Below, piece after piece: positions 19,571 to 29,300 of a stretch of 64,000 bases of DNA. The stretch is from contig NZ_JAMXLB010000001.1 in the NCBI RefSeq assembly GCF_024054195.1, forward strand, positions 3,240,737-3,304,736. Reading direction: 5' to 3'. Position 1 is the first letter of the stretch. Each line of letters starts with the position of its first letter. The stretch is from Flavobacterium sp. NRK F7. Lineage in GTDB: Bacteria > Bacteroidota > Bacteroidia > Flavobacteriales > Flavobacteriaceae. The notes below the pieces were generated by a model, which saw nothing but the letters and a program-made list of their open reading frames with translations, searched no databases and was not told where the DNA came from. The translations under genes and the position numbers were made by a program.

Positions 19571-21166
19571 ATGAGTTTTAAAGACGAAATAAAGAAAAGA
19601 AGAACCTTTGGAATTATATCCCATCCCGATGCAGGAAAGACAACTTTAACTGAAAAACTATTACTTTTTGGTGGAGCAATTCAAGAAGCAGGTGCGGTAA
19701 AAAGCAATAAAATAAAAAAAGGAGCCACTTCTGACTTTATGGAAATTGAACGTCAAAGAGGTATTTCCGTTGCAACTTCTGTTCTTGCTTTCAATTATAA
19801 AGAAAAAAAAATCAATATTCTAGATACGCCTGGTCATAAAGATTTTGCAGAAGATACTTTCAGAACTTTAACTGCTGTAGATAGCGTGATTGTAGTAATT
19901 GACGTTGCAAAAGGTGTGGAAGAACAAACAGAAAAATTGGTAGAAGTTTGTCGAATGAGAAACATCCCCATGATTGTATTCATCAATAAATTAGACCGTG
20001 AAGGTAAAGATGCTTTCGATTTAATGGATGAAGTTGAACAAAAATTAAAATTACGAGTTACGCCTTTAAGTTATCCAATTGGAATGGGTTATGACTTTCA
20101 AGGAATCTATAATATTTGGGAAAAAAACATTAATTTATTTGAAGGAGATAGCAGAAAAAACATTGAAGAAACAATAGCTTTCTCTGATATTGAGAGTAAA
20201 GAACTAGAAAAAATTATTGGTGAAAAACCAGCACAGAAACTTCGTGAAGAATTAGAACTTATTAGTGAAGTATATCCAGATTTTAACGAATCTGAATATT
20301 TAGATGGAGAATTACAACCCGTCTTCTTTGGTTCAGCATTGAATAATTTTGGAGTGCGTGAATTATTAGATTGTTTTATTGAAATTGCACCTACTCCAAG
20401 AGCAAAAGAATCTGATACTCGATTAGTAGAACCAGATGAAGAAAAATTTAGCGGTTTTGTGTTTAAAATTCATGCGAATATGGATCCAAAACACAGAGAC
20501 CGATTAGCCTTTGTTAAAATTGTTTCGGGTACTTTTGAAAAGAACAAACCCTATTTACATGTAAGACATGGTAAAAACATAAAATTTTCGAGTCCGAATG
20601 CTTTTTTTGCTGAAAAGAAAGAAATTGTTGATATTTCCTATGCAGGAGATATTGTAGGATTACATGATACTGGAAATTTTAAAATTGGAGACACCCTTAC
20701 CGAAGGTGAAAAAATGAACTTCAAAGGAATTCCTAGTTTTTCTCCTGAACATTTTAGATACATTAACAATGCCGATCCATTAAAAGCCAAACAATTAGAA
20801 AAAGGAATTGATCAATTGATGGATGAAGGAGTTGCCCAATTGTTTACATTAGAAATGAATGGTAGAAAAGTTATTGGAACAGTTGGAGCACTTCAATATG
20901 AAGTAATTCAATATCGTTTAGAACACGAATATGGCGCTAAATGTATCTATGAAAATTTCCCTGCACACAAAGCTTGTTGGGTTAAACCCAAAGACCCAAA
21001 GAACGAAGAATTCAAAGAATTTAGGAGAGTAAAACAAAAATTTCTCGGACATGACAAATATGGTCAATTAGTATTTTTAGCAGATAGTGAGTTTTCTATC
21101 CAAATGACCAAACAAAAATATCCAACGGTTGAGTTATTTTTTACGTCAGATTTTCGTATTACATAA
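19571..21166 (+). CDS. prfC: Peptide chain release factor 3
   Basis: Ribosomal GTPase that recycles RF1/RF2 after termination. 531 residues, normal for RF3. G1 is SHPDAGKTT at 17-25, the switch I region has RQRGISVATS, G3 is DTPGHKDF, and G4 is NKLDREG. The C-terminal domains are complete to the end (VELFFTSDFRIT). Start ATG 19571 is the only sensible one. It is transcribed divergently from the foldase operon and followed by a small secreted-peptide gene 70 nt on. Confidence 0.97.
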   Translation: MSFKDEIKKRRTFGIISHPDAGKTTLTEKLLLFGGAIQEAGAVKSNKIKKGATSDFMEIERQRGISVATSVLAFNYKEKKINILDTPGHKDFAEDTFRTLTAVDSVIVVIDVAKGVEEQTEKLVEVCRMRNIPMIVFINKLDREGKDAFDLMDEVEQKLKLRVTPLSYPIGMGYDFQGIYNIWEKNINLFEGDSRKNIEETIAFSDIESKELEKIIGEKPAQKLREELELISEVYPDFNESEYLDGELQPVFFGSALNNFGVRELLDCFIEIAPTPRAKESDTRLVEPDEEKFSGFVFKIHANMDPKHRDRLAFVKIVSGTFEKNKPYLHVRHGKNIKFSSPNAFFAEKKEIVDISYAGDIVGLHDTGNFKIGDTLTEGEKMNFKGIPSFSPEHFRYINNADPLKAKQLEKGIDQLMDEGVAQLFTLEMNGRKVIGTVGALQYEVIQYRLEHEYGAKCIYENFPAHKACWVKPKDPKNEEFKEFRRVKQKFLGHDKYGQLVFLADSEFSIQMTKQKYPTVELFFTSDFRIT

Positions 21167-21235
21167 TTTTTTAATATTATTGCAAGATATTGAATGATAT
21201 TCAATGGTACTGCTAATATATTAACCTATTACAAA

Positions 21236-21442
21236 ATGAAAGTGAAAATTACTACGTTTTTCTTAACCTTATTAATGTGCTTGTTTAGCTTTGTAGGTTT
21301 TGCACAGTTAGACCCTCCTGCCGATGATGATCCTCCTGCTGCTCCAATTAATTCCAAATTAATTTGGTTAGCTATCTCAGGAATCGTATTTGCTGTTATT
21401 TATTTTAAAAATAATATTCAAAAAACGAAAATCATTAAATAA
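21236..21442 (+). CDS. Small secreted/membrane peptide, Asp- and Pro-rich
   Basis: 68 residues from ATG 21236; an in-frame ATG at 21194 would prefix 14 residues and spoil the signal. A signal peptide (MKVKITTFFLTLLMCLFSFV, cleaved near GFAQ) is followed by a short acidic proline segment (LDPPADDDPPAAPINS). A hydrophobic helix (LIWLAISGIVFAVIYF) and a basic tail (KNNIQKTKIIK) end it. Small proteins of this plan recur in Flavobacteriaceae, but I know of no established function. It is followed by a strong hairpin, which supports it as a real transcript end. Confidence 0.65.
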   Translation: MKVKITTFFLTLLMCLFSFVGFAQLDPPADDDPPAAPINSKLIWLAISGIVFAVIYFKNNIQKTKIIK

Positions 21443-21447
21443 AAAAT

Positions 21448-21473
21448 AAAAAAGTTGCTCGAGCAACTTTTTT
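21448..21473. terminator. Bidirectional terminator
   Basis: Perfect 13+13 palindrome AAAAAAGTTGCTC/GAGCAACTTTTTT followed by more T. It lies between the small peptide gene and folD, which converge here. Confidence 0.85.
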
Positions 21474-21494
21474 ATTTTTTATATATTCCATTTT

Positions 21495-22376
21495 TTACTT
21501 ACTTCGTTTTTGCTCCCTTGCTAACAAGGTATTTTTCAAAAGCATCGCTATAGTCATAGGCCCTACACCTCCAGGAACAGGTGTAATATAAGAGGCTTTT
21601 TTAGAAACATTTTCAAAATCTACATCTCCAGTAATCTTATACCCTTTTTCAGTTGTTTCATCTGGAACACGTGTAATACCAACGTCGATAATAACTGCAT
21701 CATCTTTTATCATTTCAGCTTTAAGATAATTCGGAACCCCTAAAGCAGTAATAATAATATCAGCTTGACTTGTAATTTGATTAATATTCTTAGTATGGCT
21801 ATGCGTTAATGTTACAGTTGAATTCCCTGGAAACCCTTTACGTCCCATAAGAATACTCATAGGTCTTCCTACAATATGACTTCTACCTATTACAACGGTA
21901 TGTTTTCCTTTGGTTTCTACGTTATATCTTTCCAATAATTCTAAAATTCCAAAAGGAGTTGCTGGTATAAAAGTAGTCATATCTAAAGCCATTTTACCAA
22001 AATTTTCAGGATGAAAACCATCCACATCTTTACTAGGATCTATAGCTAAAATAATTTTTTGAGTATCAATTTGTTTTGGTAACGGTAATTGTACAATGAA
22101 ACCATCAATAGTATCATCTTCATTTAATTCTTTAATTTTTTTTAGCAGTTCTGTTTCAGAAGTAGTACTTGGCATTTTAATTAAGGTTGATTCAAAACCT
22201 ACTCTTTCACAAGATTTCACTTTACTTCCTACATAAGTCAAACTCGCTCCATCATTACCTACAATTATAGCCGCCAAATGAGGGACTTTTTCCCCATTTT
22301 GCTTCATCTTTAAAACTTCTGCTGCTATTTCATTTTTAATATCATCAGAAACCTTCTTACCGTCTAATAAATTCAT
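21495..22376 (-). CDS. folD: Bifunctional methylenetetrahydrofolate dehydrogenase / methenyltetrahydrofolate cyclohydrolase
   Basis: Interconverts methylene-, methenyl- and formyl-tetrahydrofolate for one-carbon metabolism. 293 residues, typical. The [14 protein letters not shown] segment holds the catalytic Lys. [24 protein letters not shown] (the NADP-binding loop) and the C-terminal signature [15 protein letters not shown] are all intact. It lies 61 nt downstream of ffh, but a terminator hairpin sits in that gap, so some independent transcription is likely. No TAnnTTTG box was seen in the gap. Confidence 0.97.
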   Translation of the reverse strand: MNLLDGKKVSDDIKNEIAAEVLKMKQNGEKVPHLAAIIVGNDGASLTYVGSKVKSCERVGFESTLIKMPSTTSETELLKKIKELNEDDTIDGFIVQLPLPKQIDTQKIILAIDPSKDVDGFHPENFGKMALDMTTFIPATPFGILELLERYNVETKGKHTVVIGRSHIVGRPMSILMGRKGFPGNSTVTLTHSHTKNINQITSQADIIITALGVPNYLKAEMIKDDAVIIDVGITRVPDETTEKGYKITGDVDFENVSKKASYITPVPGGVGPMTIAMLLKNTLLAREQKRSK

Positions 22377-22403
22377 TTTGTTGTTGTTAGTAGTTATTTA
22401 TAT

Positions 22404-22433
22404 AAAAAAAGAAGACGCGAACATTCGCGCCTT
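22404..22433 (-). terminator. Terminator between ffh and folD
   Basis: On the minus strand, AAGGCGCGAA and TTCGCGTCTT pair (10 bp, one G-T, tight loop), followed by CTTTTTTT. It begins 5 nt after the ffh stop. Read-through into folD remains possible. Confidence 0.7.
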
Positions 22434-22437
22434 TATA

Positions 22438-23775
22438 TTATCTCATACCTTTCATGCCTCCCATCATCTTCATTAGATTTTTTCCTCCACCTCCTTGCAT
22501 CATCTTCATCATCTTACTCATTTGATCAAATTGCTTCATCAATTGATTTACTTCTTCAATTTTTCTTCCTGAACCTTTTGCGATTCTAGTTTTACGCTTA
22601 ACATCTATTAGAGATGGCTTACTTCTTTCAGCTGGTGTCATTGATTGAATAATCGCTTCAATATGTTTGAAAGCATCATCTTCAATTTCAACATCTTTTA
22701 AGGCTTTACCTGCACCAGGAATCATACCCACAAGATCTTTCATGCTTCCCATTTTTTTAATTTGCTGAATTTGAGATAAAAAATCATCGAAACCAAATTC
22801 ATTTTTAGCAATTTTCTTTTGCAATTTTCTTGCTTCCTCTTCATCGTATTGCTCTTGTGCTCTTTCTACTAAGGAAACCACATCTCCCATTCCTAAAATT
22901 CGATCGGCCATACGAGAAGGATAGAAAATATCAATCGCATCCATTTTCTCTCCTGTACCAATAAATTTTATAGGTTTATCTACAACCGATTTAATTGAAA
23001 TAGCTGCACCACCACGCGTATCACCGTCTAATTTTGTTAAAATAACACCATCAAAATTCAATCTATCATTAAATGCTTTTGCTGTATTTACGGCATCTTG
23101 CCCAGTCATAGCATCCACTACAAAAAGTGTCTCCTGAGGCTGTATTGCTTTATGAACATTTGCAATTTCAGTCATCATTTCTTCATCTACAGCTAAACGT
23201 CCAGCCGTATCGACAATCACTACATTAAAGCCATTTGCTTTTGCATGTTTAATGGCATTTTGCGCAATTTCAACAGGATTTTTATTCTCTGGTTCAGAAT
23301 AAACCTCTACTCCTATTTGGTCTCCTACTACATGCAACTGATTAATTGCAGCAGGGCGATAAATATCACACGCTACTAATAATGGTTTCTTTGCCTTTTT
23401 TGTCTTTAAAAAATTAGCTAATTTACCAGAGAAAGTAGTTTTACCAGAACCTTGTAAACCCGACATTAAAATAACTGATGGGTTTCCAGACAAATTAACT
23501 CCTGCAGCTTCGCCACCCATTAATTCTGTTAATTCGTCTTTTACTATTTTAACTAATAATTGACCCGGCTGAAGTGTTGTTAACACATTTTCTCCAATCG
23601 CTTTATCTTTAACCTTAGTTGTAAAATCTTTTGCAATTTTAAAGTTAACATCGGCATCTAAAAGCGCTCTTCGTACTTCTTTTAAAGTATCTGCTACATT
23701 AACATCGGTAATTTTTCCGTGTCCTTTTAATATATGAAACGCTTTATCTAATTTATCCGTTAAATTATTAAACAT
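22438..23775 (-). CDS. ffh: Signal recognition particle protein Ffh (SRP54)
   Basis: GTPase that carries ribosomes making inner-membrane proteins to FtsY. 445 residues, normal length. The G domain has GLQGSGKTT at 106-114, DTAGRLAVDEEMM and TKLDGDTRGGA. The C-terminal M domain is Met-rich (QMSKMMKMMQGGGGKNLMKM), as needed to hold signal peptides and SRP RNA. A well-formed promoter lies just upstream. The SRP RNA gene itself was not recognised in the window. Confidence 0.98.
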   Translation of the reverse strand: MFNNLTDKLDKAFHILKGHGKITDVNVADTLKEVRRALLDADVNFKIAKDFTTKVKDKAIGENVLTTLQPGQLLVKIVKDELTELMGGEAAGVNLSGNPSVILMSGLQGSGKTTFSGKLANFLKTKKAKKPLLVACDIYRPAAINQLHVVGDQIGVEVYSEPENKNPVEIAQNAIKHAKANGFNVVIVDTAGRLAVDEEMMTEIANVHKAIQPQETLFVVDAMTGQDAVNTAKAFNDRLNFDGVILTKLDGDTRGGAAISIKSVVDKPIKFIGTGEKMDAIDIFYPSRMADRILGMGDVVSLVERAQEQYDEEEARKLQKKIAKNEFGFDDFLSQIQQIKKMGSMKDLVGMIPGAGKALKDVEIEDDAFKHIEAIIQSMTPAERSKPSLIDVKRKTRIAKGSGRKIEEVNQLMKQFDQMSKMMKMMQGGGGKNLMKMMGGMKGMR

Positions 23776-23800
23776 AATAGTATTTGATTTTAATAAGTCG

Positions 23801-23830
23801 CAAAGATAGTATAAAGTGTAAAAGTTTCAA
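23801..23830 (-). promoter_or_regulatory. Promoter of ffh
   Basis: On the minus strand TTG (23830-23828), 19 nt, TATCTTTG (23808-23801), then 25 nt to the ATG. This is one of the two best TTG-N19-TAnnTTTG matches in the window. Confidence 0.65.
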
Positions 23831-23892
23831 AGTGAGAAAAGAAACTTGTTTTTATAACTTACAAAATATTCCAACCACAAAAGCAAAATAAT

Positions 23893-23920
23893 AAAAAAAC
23901 CAGTCATAACGACTGGTTTT
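23893..23920 (-). terminator. Terminator of the four-repeat lipoprotein gene
   Basis: A 10-bp perfect stem (AAAACCAGTC / GACTGGTTTT) with a 5-nt loop, running into TTTTTTT on the minus strand, 33 nt after the stop codon at 23954. Confidence 0.75.
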
Positions 23921-23953
23921 CGGGACTTGGGGCAACTAATAAAAAACCAAATT

Positions 23954-24973
23954 TTAATTCTTCGATAAATACATATAATTATTTCCTCCGTTACCTTGAC
24001 CCACTAACCTTAGTTTTACATAAGTAGTAGTATATTCGATAACTTTCCATTTTTCTTCTAAATCAAGCAACAAATCACCATCTAATTCTATTTCTAATTT
24101 TCTTTCACTAGCATTAGAATTAATTTCCCAACCTCCATCTAAATCATTACCGTTACCAGCCACATTCATATCTCCGTTAATAAAAAAGGTTAAATTATAC
24201 CCTTCAAAATCTGTGGTTTGATTGACATTATTTTTGAAAAAATAAGAGATATACCAAGTCCCATCTGTTATAACTGATTCTAATGTTAAACCTGAAACAT
24301 TACATTCCATTATCGCTTCTTCAATAGCTTCTTCTAACATTTCATTAGAGGTAATCACAATATTTTGACCATTAGAATTTGTTATCGAAATAGGATAATT
24401 AATACCTACATACATGGTATCCTCTAGATTATTAAAAAAATCAAACAAGGCATCATCGCTTTCAATAGTTACCGTTGATGCAATTTGATTGTTGCTATCA
24501 TACGTATTGATAGTAATCGGATAATTTATCGAAATACAATCAATTTCATTGAAATCTTCATCTTCATCACAATCTTCCAATACCTGTTCTAAAGCATCTA
24601 TATCATCAATTATTTGTGTGTCAAAATTTTGAAATTGTATTGTTATTGGAAAAATAAAATTAACAATATCATCATCTGTGGTAAATGCATCAATTGCATC
24701 TTGTACTAGTTGATAATCGTCAGTATTATTCACTTGTATTTGTTGTCCATTCACAATCACCTCAACTGGCAATACTACAGCAAAACAACTAGAATTATCA
24801 AGAATATTGTCTCTTGAAGTAGGGTTTTGTGCTACTCTTTCCACTAGTCTATATAGTGGCGCTTCTGCAGTAAGGCTGTTTTTATCGTCTTTAATGATTT
24901 CGTTTTCTTCATTTTGACAAGAAAAAGTAATCATTAAAAGAAATAGTAGGAATAAAAAGTTTATTTTTTTCAT
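23954..24973 (-). CDS. Lipoprotein with four ~40-residue repeats and a lipocalin-like C-terminus
   Basis: 339 residues; lipobox TFSC (Cys19). Residues 63-102, 103-143, 144-186 and 187-224 are four related repeats, each with a core such as VVLPVEVIVNG, FIFPITIQF, INYPITINTY or INYPISITNS followed by an acidic helix (for example NEMLEEAIEEAIMEC). Residues 225-339 (ITDGTWYISYFFKN, LEEKWKVIEYTTTYVKLRLV) resemble the lipocalin-like domains of Bacteroidota lipoproteins. It is divergent from an ECF sigma / FecR / TonB-receptor set and may be its target or ligand-binding partner; that link rests only on position. Confidence 0.6.
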   Translation of the reverse strand: MKKINFLFLLFLLMITFSCQNEENEIIKDDKNSLTAEAPLYRLVERVAQNPTSRDNILDNSSCFAVVLPVEVIVNGQQIQVNNTDDYQLVQDAIDAFTTDDDIVNFIFPITIQFQNFDTQIIDDIDALEQVLEDCDEDEDFNEIDCISINYPITINTYDSNNQIASTVTIESDDALFDFFNNLEDTMYVGINYPISITNSNGQNIVITSNEMLEEAIEEAIMECNVSGLTLESVITDGTWYISYFFKNNVNQTTDFEGYNLTFFINGDMNVAGNGNDLDGGWEINSNASERKLEIELDGDLLLDLEEKWKVIEYTTTYVKLRLVGQGNGGNNYMYLSKN

Positions 24974-25139
24974 ATCTATCTACAATTCGTTTTTTTATAT
25001 ATTATATTACAAGGTAAACAAATTAAAGATAAGCAGCAAAATCAAACTCCATATCATCGTTTGTATGATTACATAATTTGTCTTCTTTTCTTCGAATGTT
25101 TTTTTGTCTATTTGCATGTCTGTAATTTAAAAATGTTAG

Positions 25140-25166
25140 TTTGTAAACTTAATTTTCATACATTTG
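25140..25166 (+). promoter_or_regulatory. Candidate promoter of the ECF sigma operon
   Basis: TTTG at 25140-25143 and TACATTTG at 25159-25166, 15 nt apart (short of ideal), leaving a leader of about 50 nt to the sigma-factor ATG at 25224. Confidence 0.4.
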
Positions 25167-25223
25167 TTCTTATGTAAAACAGTTATACTAAATTTTACCC
25201 TACCTGTTTTTTTAAATTTTTTA

Positions 25224-25739
25224 ATGAAAGAAAAAAAAAATATCTGTGAGGAAATAAATTTTACTGCTTTTTTCAGATTACATGCACAGTCATTACGCAA
25301 TTATTTAATTTATAAATTTGGTAATGAAGAGTTAGCAGAAGATATTACACAAGAGGCTTTTGTAAAGCTTTGGCAAAACTGTAAAGATGTTCCTTTAGAA
25401 AAAGCCAAGTCCTATCTTTACACTGTTGCAAACAATGCTTCCTTAAATATAATATCGCATCAAAAAGTAGTTTTAGAATATTCAAAAAAAAATATTAAAT
25501 TAGACGTTCATAATGAAAGTCCAGAACATATTTTAGAACAAGAGGAATTTAAACATAAGTTAATAAAAGCTATAAACAATATTAATGAAACGCAACGAAT
25601 AGCTTTTTTAATGCATCGAATAGATGGCAAAAAATATGCTGAAATTGCAGAAGAGTTGAATATTAGTATTAAGGCCGTTGAAAAAAGAATACATTTGGCT
25701 TTAATTGAAATAAAAAAAGAGATTAAGAATTTTAAGTAG
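25224..25739 (+). CDS. ECF-type RNA polymerase sigma factor
   Basis: Alternative sigma factor of the FecI-like group. 171 residues from ATG 25224; a TTG at 25164 only adds a hydrophobic lead without family likeness. Region 2 includes the ELAEDITQEAFVKLWQN signature of sigma-70 region 2.2-2.4. Region 4 is a helix-turn-helix (YAEIAEELNISIKAVEKRIH). The next gene, 42 nt downstream, is a FecR-type anti-sigma factor, and then a TonB receptor with an STN domain. This is the standard order of cell-surface signalling operons. The target promoters are not known. Confidence 0.93.
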   Translation: MKEKKNICEEINFTAFFRLHAQSLRNYLIYKFGNEELAEDITQEAFVKLWQNCKDVPLEKAKSYLYTVANNASLNIISHQKVVLEYSKKNIKLDVHNESPEHILEQEEFKHKLIKAINNINETQRIAFLMHRIDGKKYAEIAEELNISIKAVEKRIHLALIEIKKEIKNFK

Positions 25740-25781
25740 GGTAAAACAACATTTACTTGTTTCATAATAAAGAGAATCCGT

Positions 25782-26693
25782 ATGGAAGAAAAATATATAC
25801 TAGCGGAATGGATGAACAACGATTTGCCTAAAGAAGAACTAGACAAATTGAAGGAAGATTCTGACTACTCTATTTATAATAATATTAGAGAGCATGCTGC
25901 TACATTAAAAACTAAGGATTTTGATGAAGATAGTTTATTACACAAAATTAAACTTAGAAAGAATGAAACGGGAAAAGTTATTCAAATGGCTCAAAATTGG
26001 TTCTTCAGAGTTGTTGCATTAATTCTAATTTCATTAGGTGTTTTTATGGTATACCAAGAAAACACAAATGTGGTTGAGTTTGCTAAAAAAGGTACAAAAT
26101 CTGCCTTTTTATTACCCGATCAATCAGAAATTACTTTAAATTCAGATTCAGAATTAAAATACAAAAATAAAAATTGGGACAACAATAGAATCTTACATCT
26201 TACAGGTGAAGCCTATTTTAAAGTTGCAAAAGGAAAGACTTTTGAAGTAAATACAACATTAGGTAAAGTAACTGTTTTAGGAACCCAATTTAATGTAAAA
26301 GCCAGAAACAAGCGCTTTGATGTAGTTTGTTTTGAAGGAAGAGTTCAAGTAAACCATAATGAAACCACTATTATTTTAACACAAGGTGAAAAAGTTTCTT
26401 TTGAAAATAATGACTTAATTATTCAAAAGAAAACTAATGAAACAGCACCAAGTTGGTTAGAAAATGAATTATTATTTGAACAAGAACAACTTAAAAATAT
26501 TATCGAAGAAATTGAGCGACAATATAATATTTCAATTGGTTACGATCCGAAATCAGCCAACCAATTGTTTACAGGGAAAATACCTACAAACAATATTTCT
26601 GTTGCGCTTGAAATTATTGCCACAACGTATCAATTACAGCCTATAAAAATTTCAGATTTACAATATGAATTGATAAAAATGAATGAAATATAG
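25782..26693 (+). CDS. FecR-family anti-sigma factor
   Basis: Inner-membrane regulator that should hold the ECF sigma factor and release it on a signal from the receptor. 303 residues: a cytoplasmic N-terminal ~70, one transmembrane helix (FFRVVALILISLGVFMVY, about 75-92), and a periplasmic FecR domain (LLPDQSEITLNSDSELKY, LTGEAYFKVAKGKTFEVNT, VLGTQFNVKA). The C-terminal DUF4974 domain ends in NISVALEIIATTYQL. Its last 11 nt overlap the start of the receptor gene, so both are made together. Confidence 0.93.
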   Translation: MEEKYILAEWMNNDLPKEELDKLKEDSDYSIYNNIREHAATLKTKDFDEDSLLHKIKLRKNETGKVIQMAQNWFFRVVALILISLGVFMVYQENTNVVEFAKKGTKSAFLLPDQSEITLNSDSELKYKNKNWDNNRILHLTGEAYFKVAKGKTFEVNTTLGKVTVLGTQFNVKARNKRFDVVCFEGRVQVNHNETTIILTQGEKVSFENNDLIIQKKTNETAPSWLENELLFEQEQLKNIIEEIERQYNISIGYDPKSANQLFTGKIPTNNISVALEIIATTYQLQPIKISDLQYELIKMNEI

Positions 26694-29199
26694 GGCATAT
26701 CTTTCATACTTATTTTTTATTGCCATTATTCTGAATTCTTTTGCTCAGGATAATGGCAATACTATTGAATTAAAGAAAATTTTAGAAAGTATTTCAACAC
26801 AACACAACATTACTTTCAATTATTTAGAAGAAGATATTATCGCTTTTAAAACAATTCCTCCCAATACAGCGTTAACTCTTACAGAAAAATTAAATTACTT
26901 GGCCAACCAAACCAATTTAAAATTTTATTTTGTTACGGAACATTATATTTCTATTGTACCCAATAAAGAAATTAAAATTTGCGGCTATCTTATTGATTAT
27001 GAAACCAATGAATCCATTGAAAATGCTTCTATACATTACACTCAAACTAATAATTTTACCATTTCTGACGACAAAGGTTATTTCGAAATTACCTACTCTT
27101 CTTCAAATCCATTAGAAATCAATCATTTAGGTTATAAAAAATTAATCTTACAGTTAAAAAAAGAACAAGTCAATGACTGTAATACCTATTATTTAGAACC
27201 CAATTCAAGTCAATTAAAAGAAGTAATTGCTCAAGTATATTTAACCAAAGGAATTAGTAAAAAAATAGATGGTTCTTTTGAAATTCAGCCCAAAAAGTTT
27301 TCAATCCTTCCTGGTTTAACAGAACCCGATGTTTTCCAAACAATGCAACAAATTCCTGGTATAAATAGTCCAGAAGAAACGGTTTCTAATATAAATGTAA
27401 GAGGTGGTTCACACGACCAAAATTTATTTTTATGGAATGATATACGGTTGTTTCAAACAGGACATTTTTATGGTTTAATTTCAGTATTAAATCCCAACTT
27501 ACCTAATAAAATTAAAATCACAAAAAATGGAACCTCTGCTTTGTTTGGAGAAAGTGTCTCAAGTACCGTAAGTATTCACACAGAAAATACTTCACCAAAA
27601 AACAACAACTCCTTTGGCTTGAATTTATTAAATTTTGATTTCAATTCCGACTTCAAAATTTCTCCACAATCTAGTTTAACTATTAGCGGTAGACGCTCTT
27701 ATACTGATTTAGTAAGAACTCCAACCTATAAAAATTATTACAAACGTATTTTCCAAAACACTGTAGTTTCATCTACTTCCAATGAAAATATACCTTTCAC
27801 AACAGATGAAAATTTCTATTTTTATGATGCAACTCTTCAATATGACCATAAATTATCGAGTAAAAATAGTTTTCAAATTAATTTGATCACAATTTCCAAT
27901 CAATTAGACTTACAACAAAGCAAAGTTGAGAACACCACTACTGTTCAAAAAAACAGTAGCTTAGAACAGCAATCTTTTGGAGGAAGTGCTTGGTTTAAAA
28001 GGAACTGGAATGCAAAACACACTACTAAAATGACAGTGTATGCTTCTAATTATCAAATCAATTCTAAAAATGAATCGATTAACGGTAACCAAGTATTTCA
28101 ACAAGAAAATACCGTTCTAGATACTGGCATACGTATTGAAAACCAACATGAAATTAAAGATGCCTTCACCCTTAGAGAAGGGTACCAATTTAACGAAATT
28201 GGCATTCGTAATAAAGACGCAGTTACCATTCCAACCTTTTCCAGAAACATAAAAAATGTTTTACAGCATCACGCATTAATAGCTGAAGGGGATTATATTT
28301 CAAAAAATCAAAAATGGAACGCTACTTTGGGTTTGAGATATACTTATATATCTACTTTTCAAAAGTCAATTGTAGAGCCTAGGATTCGATTCAATTATCA
28401 GGTTTCAGAAACCTTATCTTCTCAAGTATTAGCGGAAAAAAAACACCAGACAAGTACACAAGTAATCGATTTACAACAAGATTTTCTTGGAGTAGAAAAT
28501 AGAAGATGGGTTCTTGTTAATAATGATGATATTCCTATTATAACCAGCAATCAAGTTTCTTGGGGTTTTACCTTTAAAAAAAACAATTGGTTAATTTCCA
28601 TGGATAATTTTTATAAAAAAGTGGACGGAATTACTTCAAGAAGTCAGGGATTCCAAAATCAGTTAGAATTTGAAAGAATAGCGGGTAAGTATACTATTAT
28701 CGGTTCTGAAATATTGGTACAAAAACAAATTCAAAATTTTACAACTTGGTTAAGCTATACCATTTCAAGAAACAATTATATTTTTGAAAACTTTGAGCCT
28801 CAAAAATTTCCAAATAATTTTGATATTCAACACAATTTAGAACTAGGTCTCGTTTATAATGCCGATCCTTTTAAAATTGCATTTGGTAGTCGATGGTTTA
28901 GTGGTAGACCTACTACACTTCCATTAACGGATATAATTGTAGATAATGACATTGTTTATAACGCTCCCAACTCAGCTCGTCTTTCTGATTATTTTCAAAC
29001 CAATATTTCCGCAGGGTACACCTATACTTTCGATAATTTAAACAAATTACAAATGGGAGCCTCAGTACAAAATGTTTTCAATACTAAAAATAATCTGAAT
29101 CAGTATTATAGAATCAATCAAAACACAAATAGTATTGAAAAAGTAAATACCTATTCTTTAGCGCTGACACCTAACGCATATATTCGATATTTTTTTTAA
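26683..29199 (+). CDS. TonB-dependent outer-membrane receptor with N-terminal signalling (STN) domain
   Basis: 838 residues. The signal peptide is MKYRAYLSYLFFIAIILNSF. The N-terminal ~70 mature residues (ELKKILESISTQHNITFNYL) have the STN form that contacts FecR. A carboxypeptidase-regulatory-like domain (KICGYLIDYETNESIENASI) and a plug (PDVFQTMQQIPGINSPEETVSNINVRGG) come next, then a beta-barrel ending in aromatic residues (NAYIRYFF). It completes the sigma/anti-sigma/receptor trio. The substrate cannot be told; there is no SusD-like partner gene, so a SusC/D glycan role is less likely. Confidence 0.92.
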   Translation: MKYRAYLSYLFFIAIILNSFAQDNGNTIELKKILESISTQHNITFNYLEEDIIAFKTIPPNTALTLTEKLNYLANQTNLKFYFVTEHYISIVPNKEIKICGYLIDYETNESIENASIHYTQTNNFTISDDKGYFEITYSSSNPLEINHLGYKKLILQLKKEQVNDCNTYYLEPNSSQLKEVIAQVYLTKGISKKIDGSFEIQPKKFSILPGLTEPDVFQTMQQIPGINSPEETVSNINVRGGSHDQNLFLWNDIRLFQTGHFYGLISVLNPNLPNKIKITKNGTSALFGESVSSTVSIHTENTSPKNNNSFGLNLLNFDFNSDFKISPQSSLTISGRRSYTDLVRTPTYKNYYKRIFQNTVVSSTSNENIPFTTDENFYFYDATLQYDHKLSSKNSFQINLITISNQLDLQQSKVENTTTVQKNSSLEQQSFGGSAWFKRNWNAKHTTKMTVYASNYQINSKNESINGNQVFQQENTVLDTGIRIENQHEIKDAFTLREGYQFNEIGIRNKDAVTIPTFSRNIKNVLQHHALIAEGDYISKNQKWNATLGLRYTYISTFQKSIVEPRIRFNYQVSETLSSQVLAEKKHQTSTQVIDLQQDFLGVENRRWVLVNNDDIPIITSNQVSWGFTFKKNNWLISMDNFYKKVDGITSRSQGFQNQLEFERIAGKYTIIGSEILVQKQIQNFTTWLSYTISRNNYIFENFEPQKFPNNFDIQHNLELGLVYNADPFKIAFGSRWFSGRPTTLPLTDIIVDNDIVYNAPNSARLSDYFQTNISAGYTYTFDNLNKLQMGASVQNVFNTKNNLNQYYRINQNTNSIEKVNTYSLALTPNAYIRYFF

Positions 29200-29300
29200 A
29201 AACAAGCTGCTCTCATTTATCTTCTTAAAATTGTTATCATAGAAATGAAACAATTAAGTGATTTAGACGACTAATCCAATAAACTTTTAAATCAGAAATT

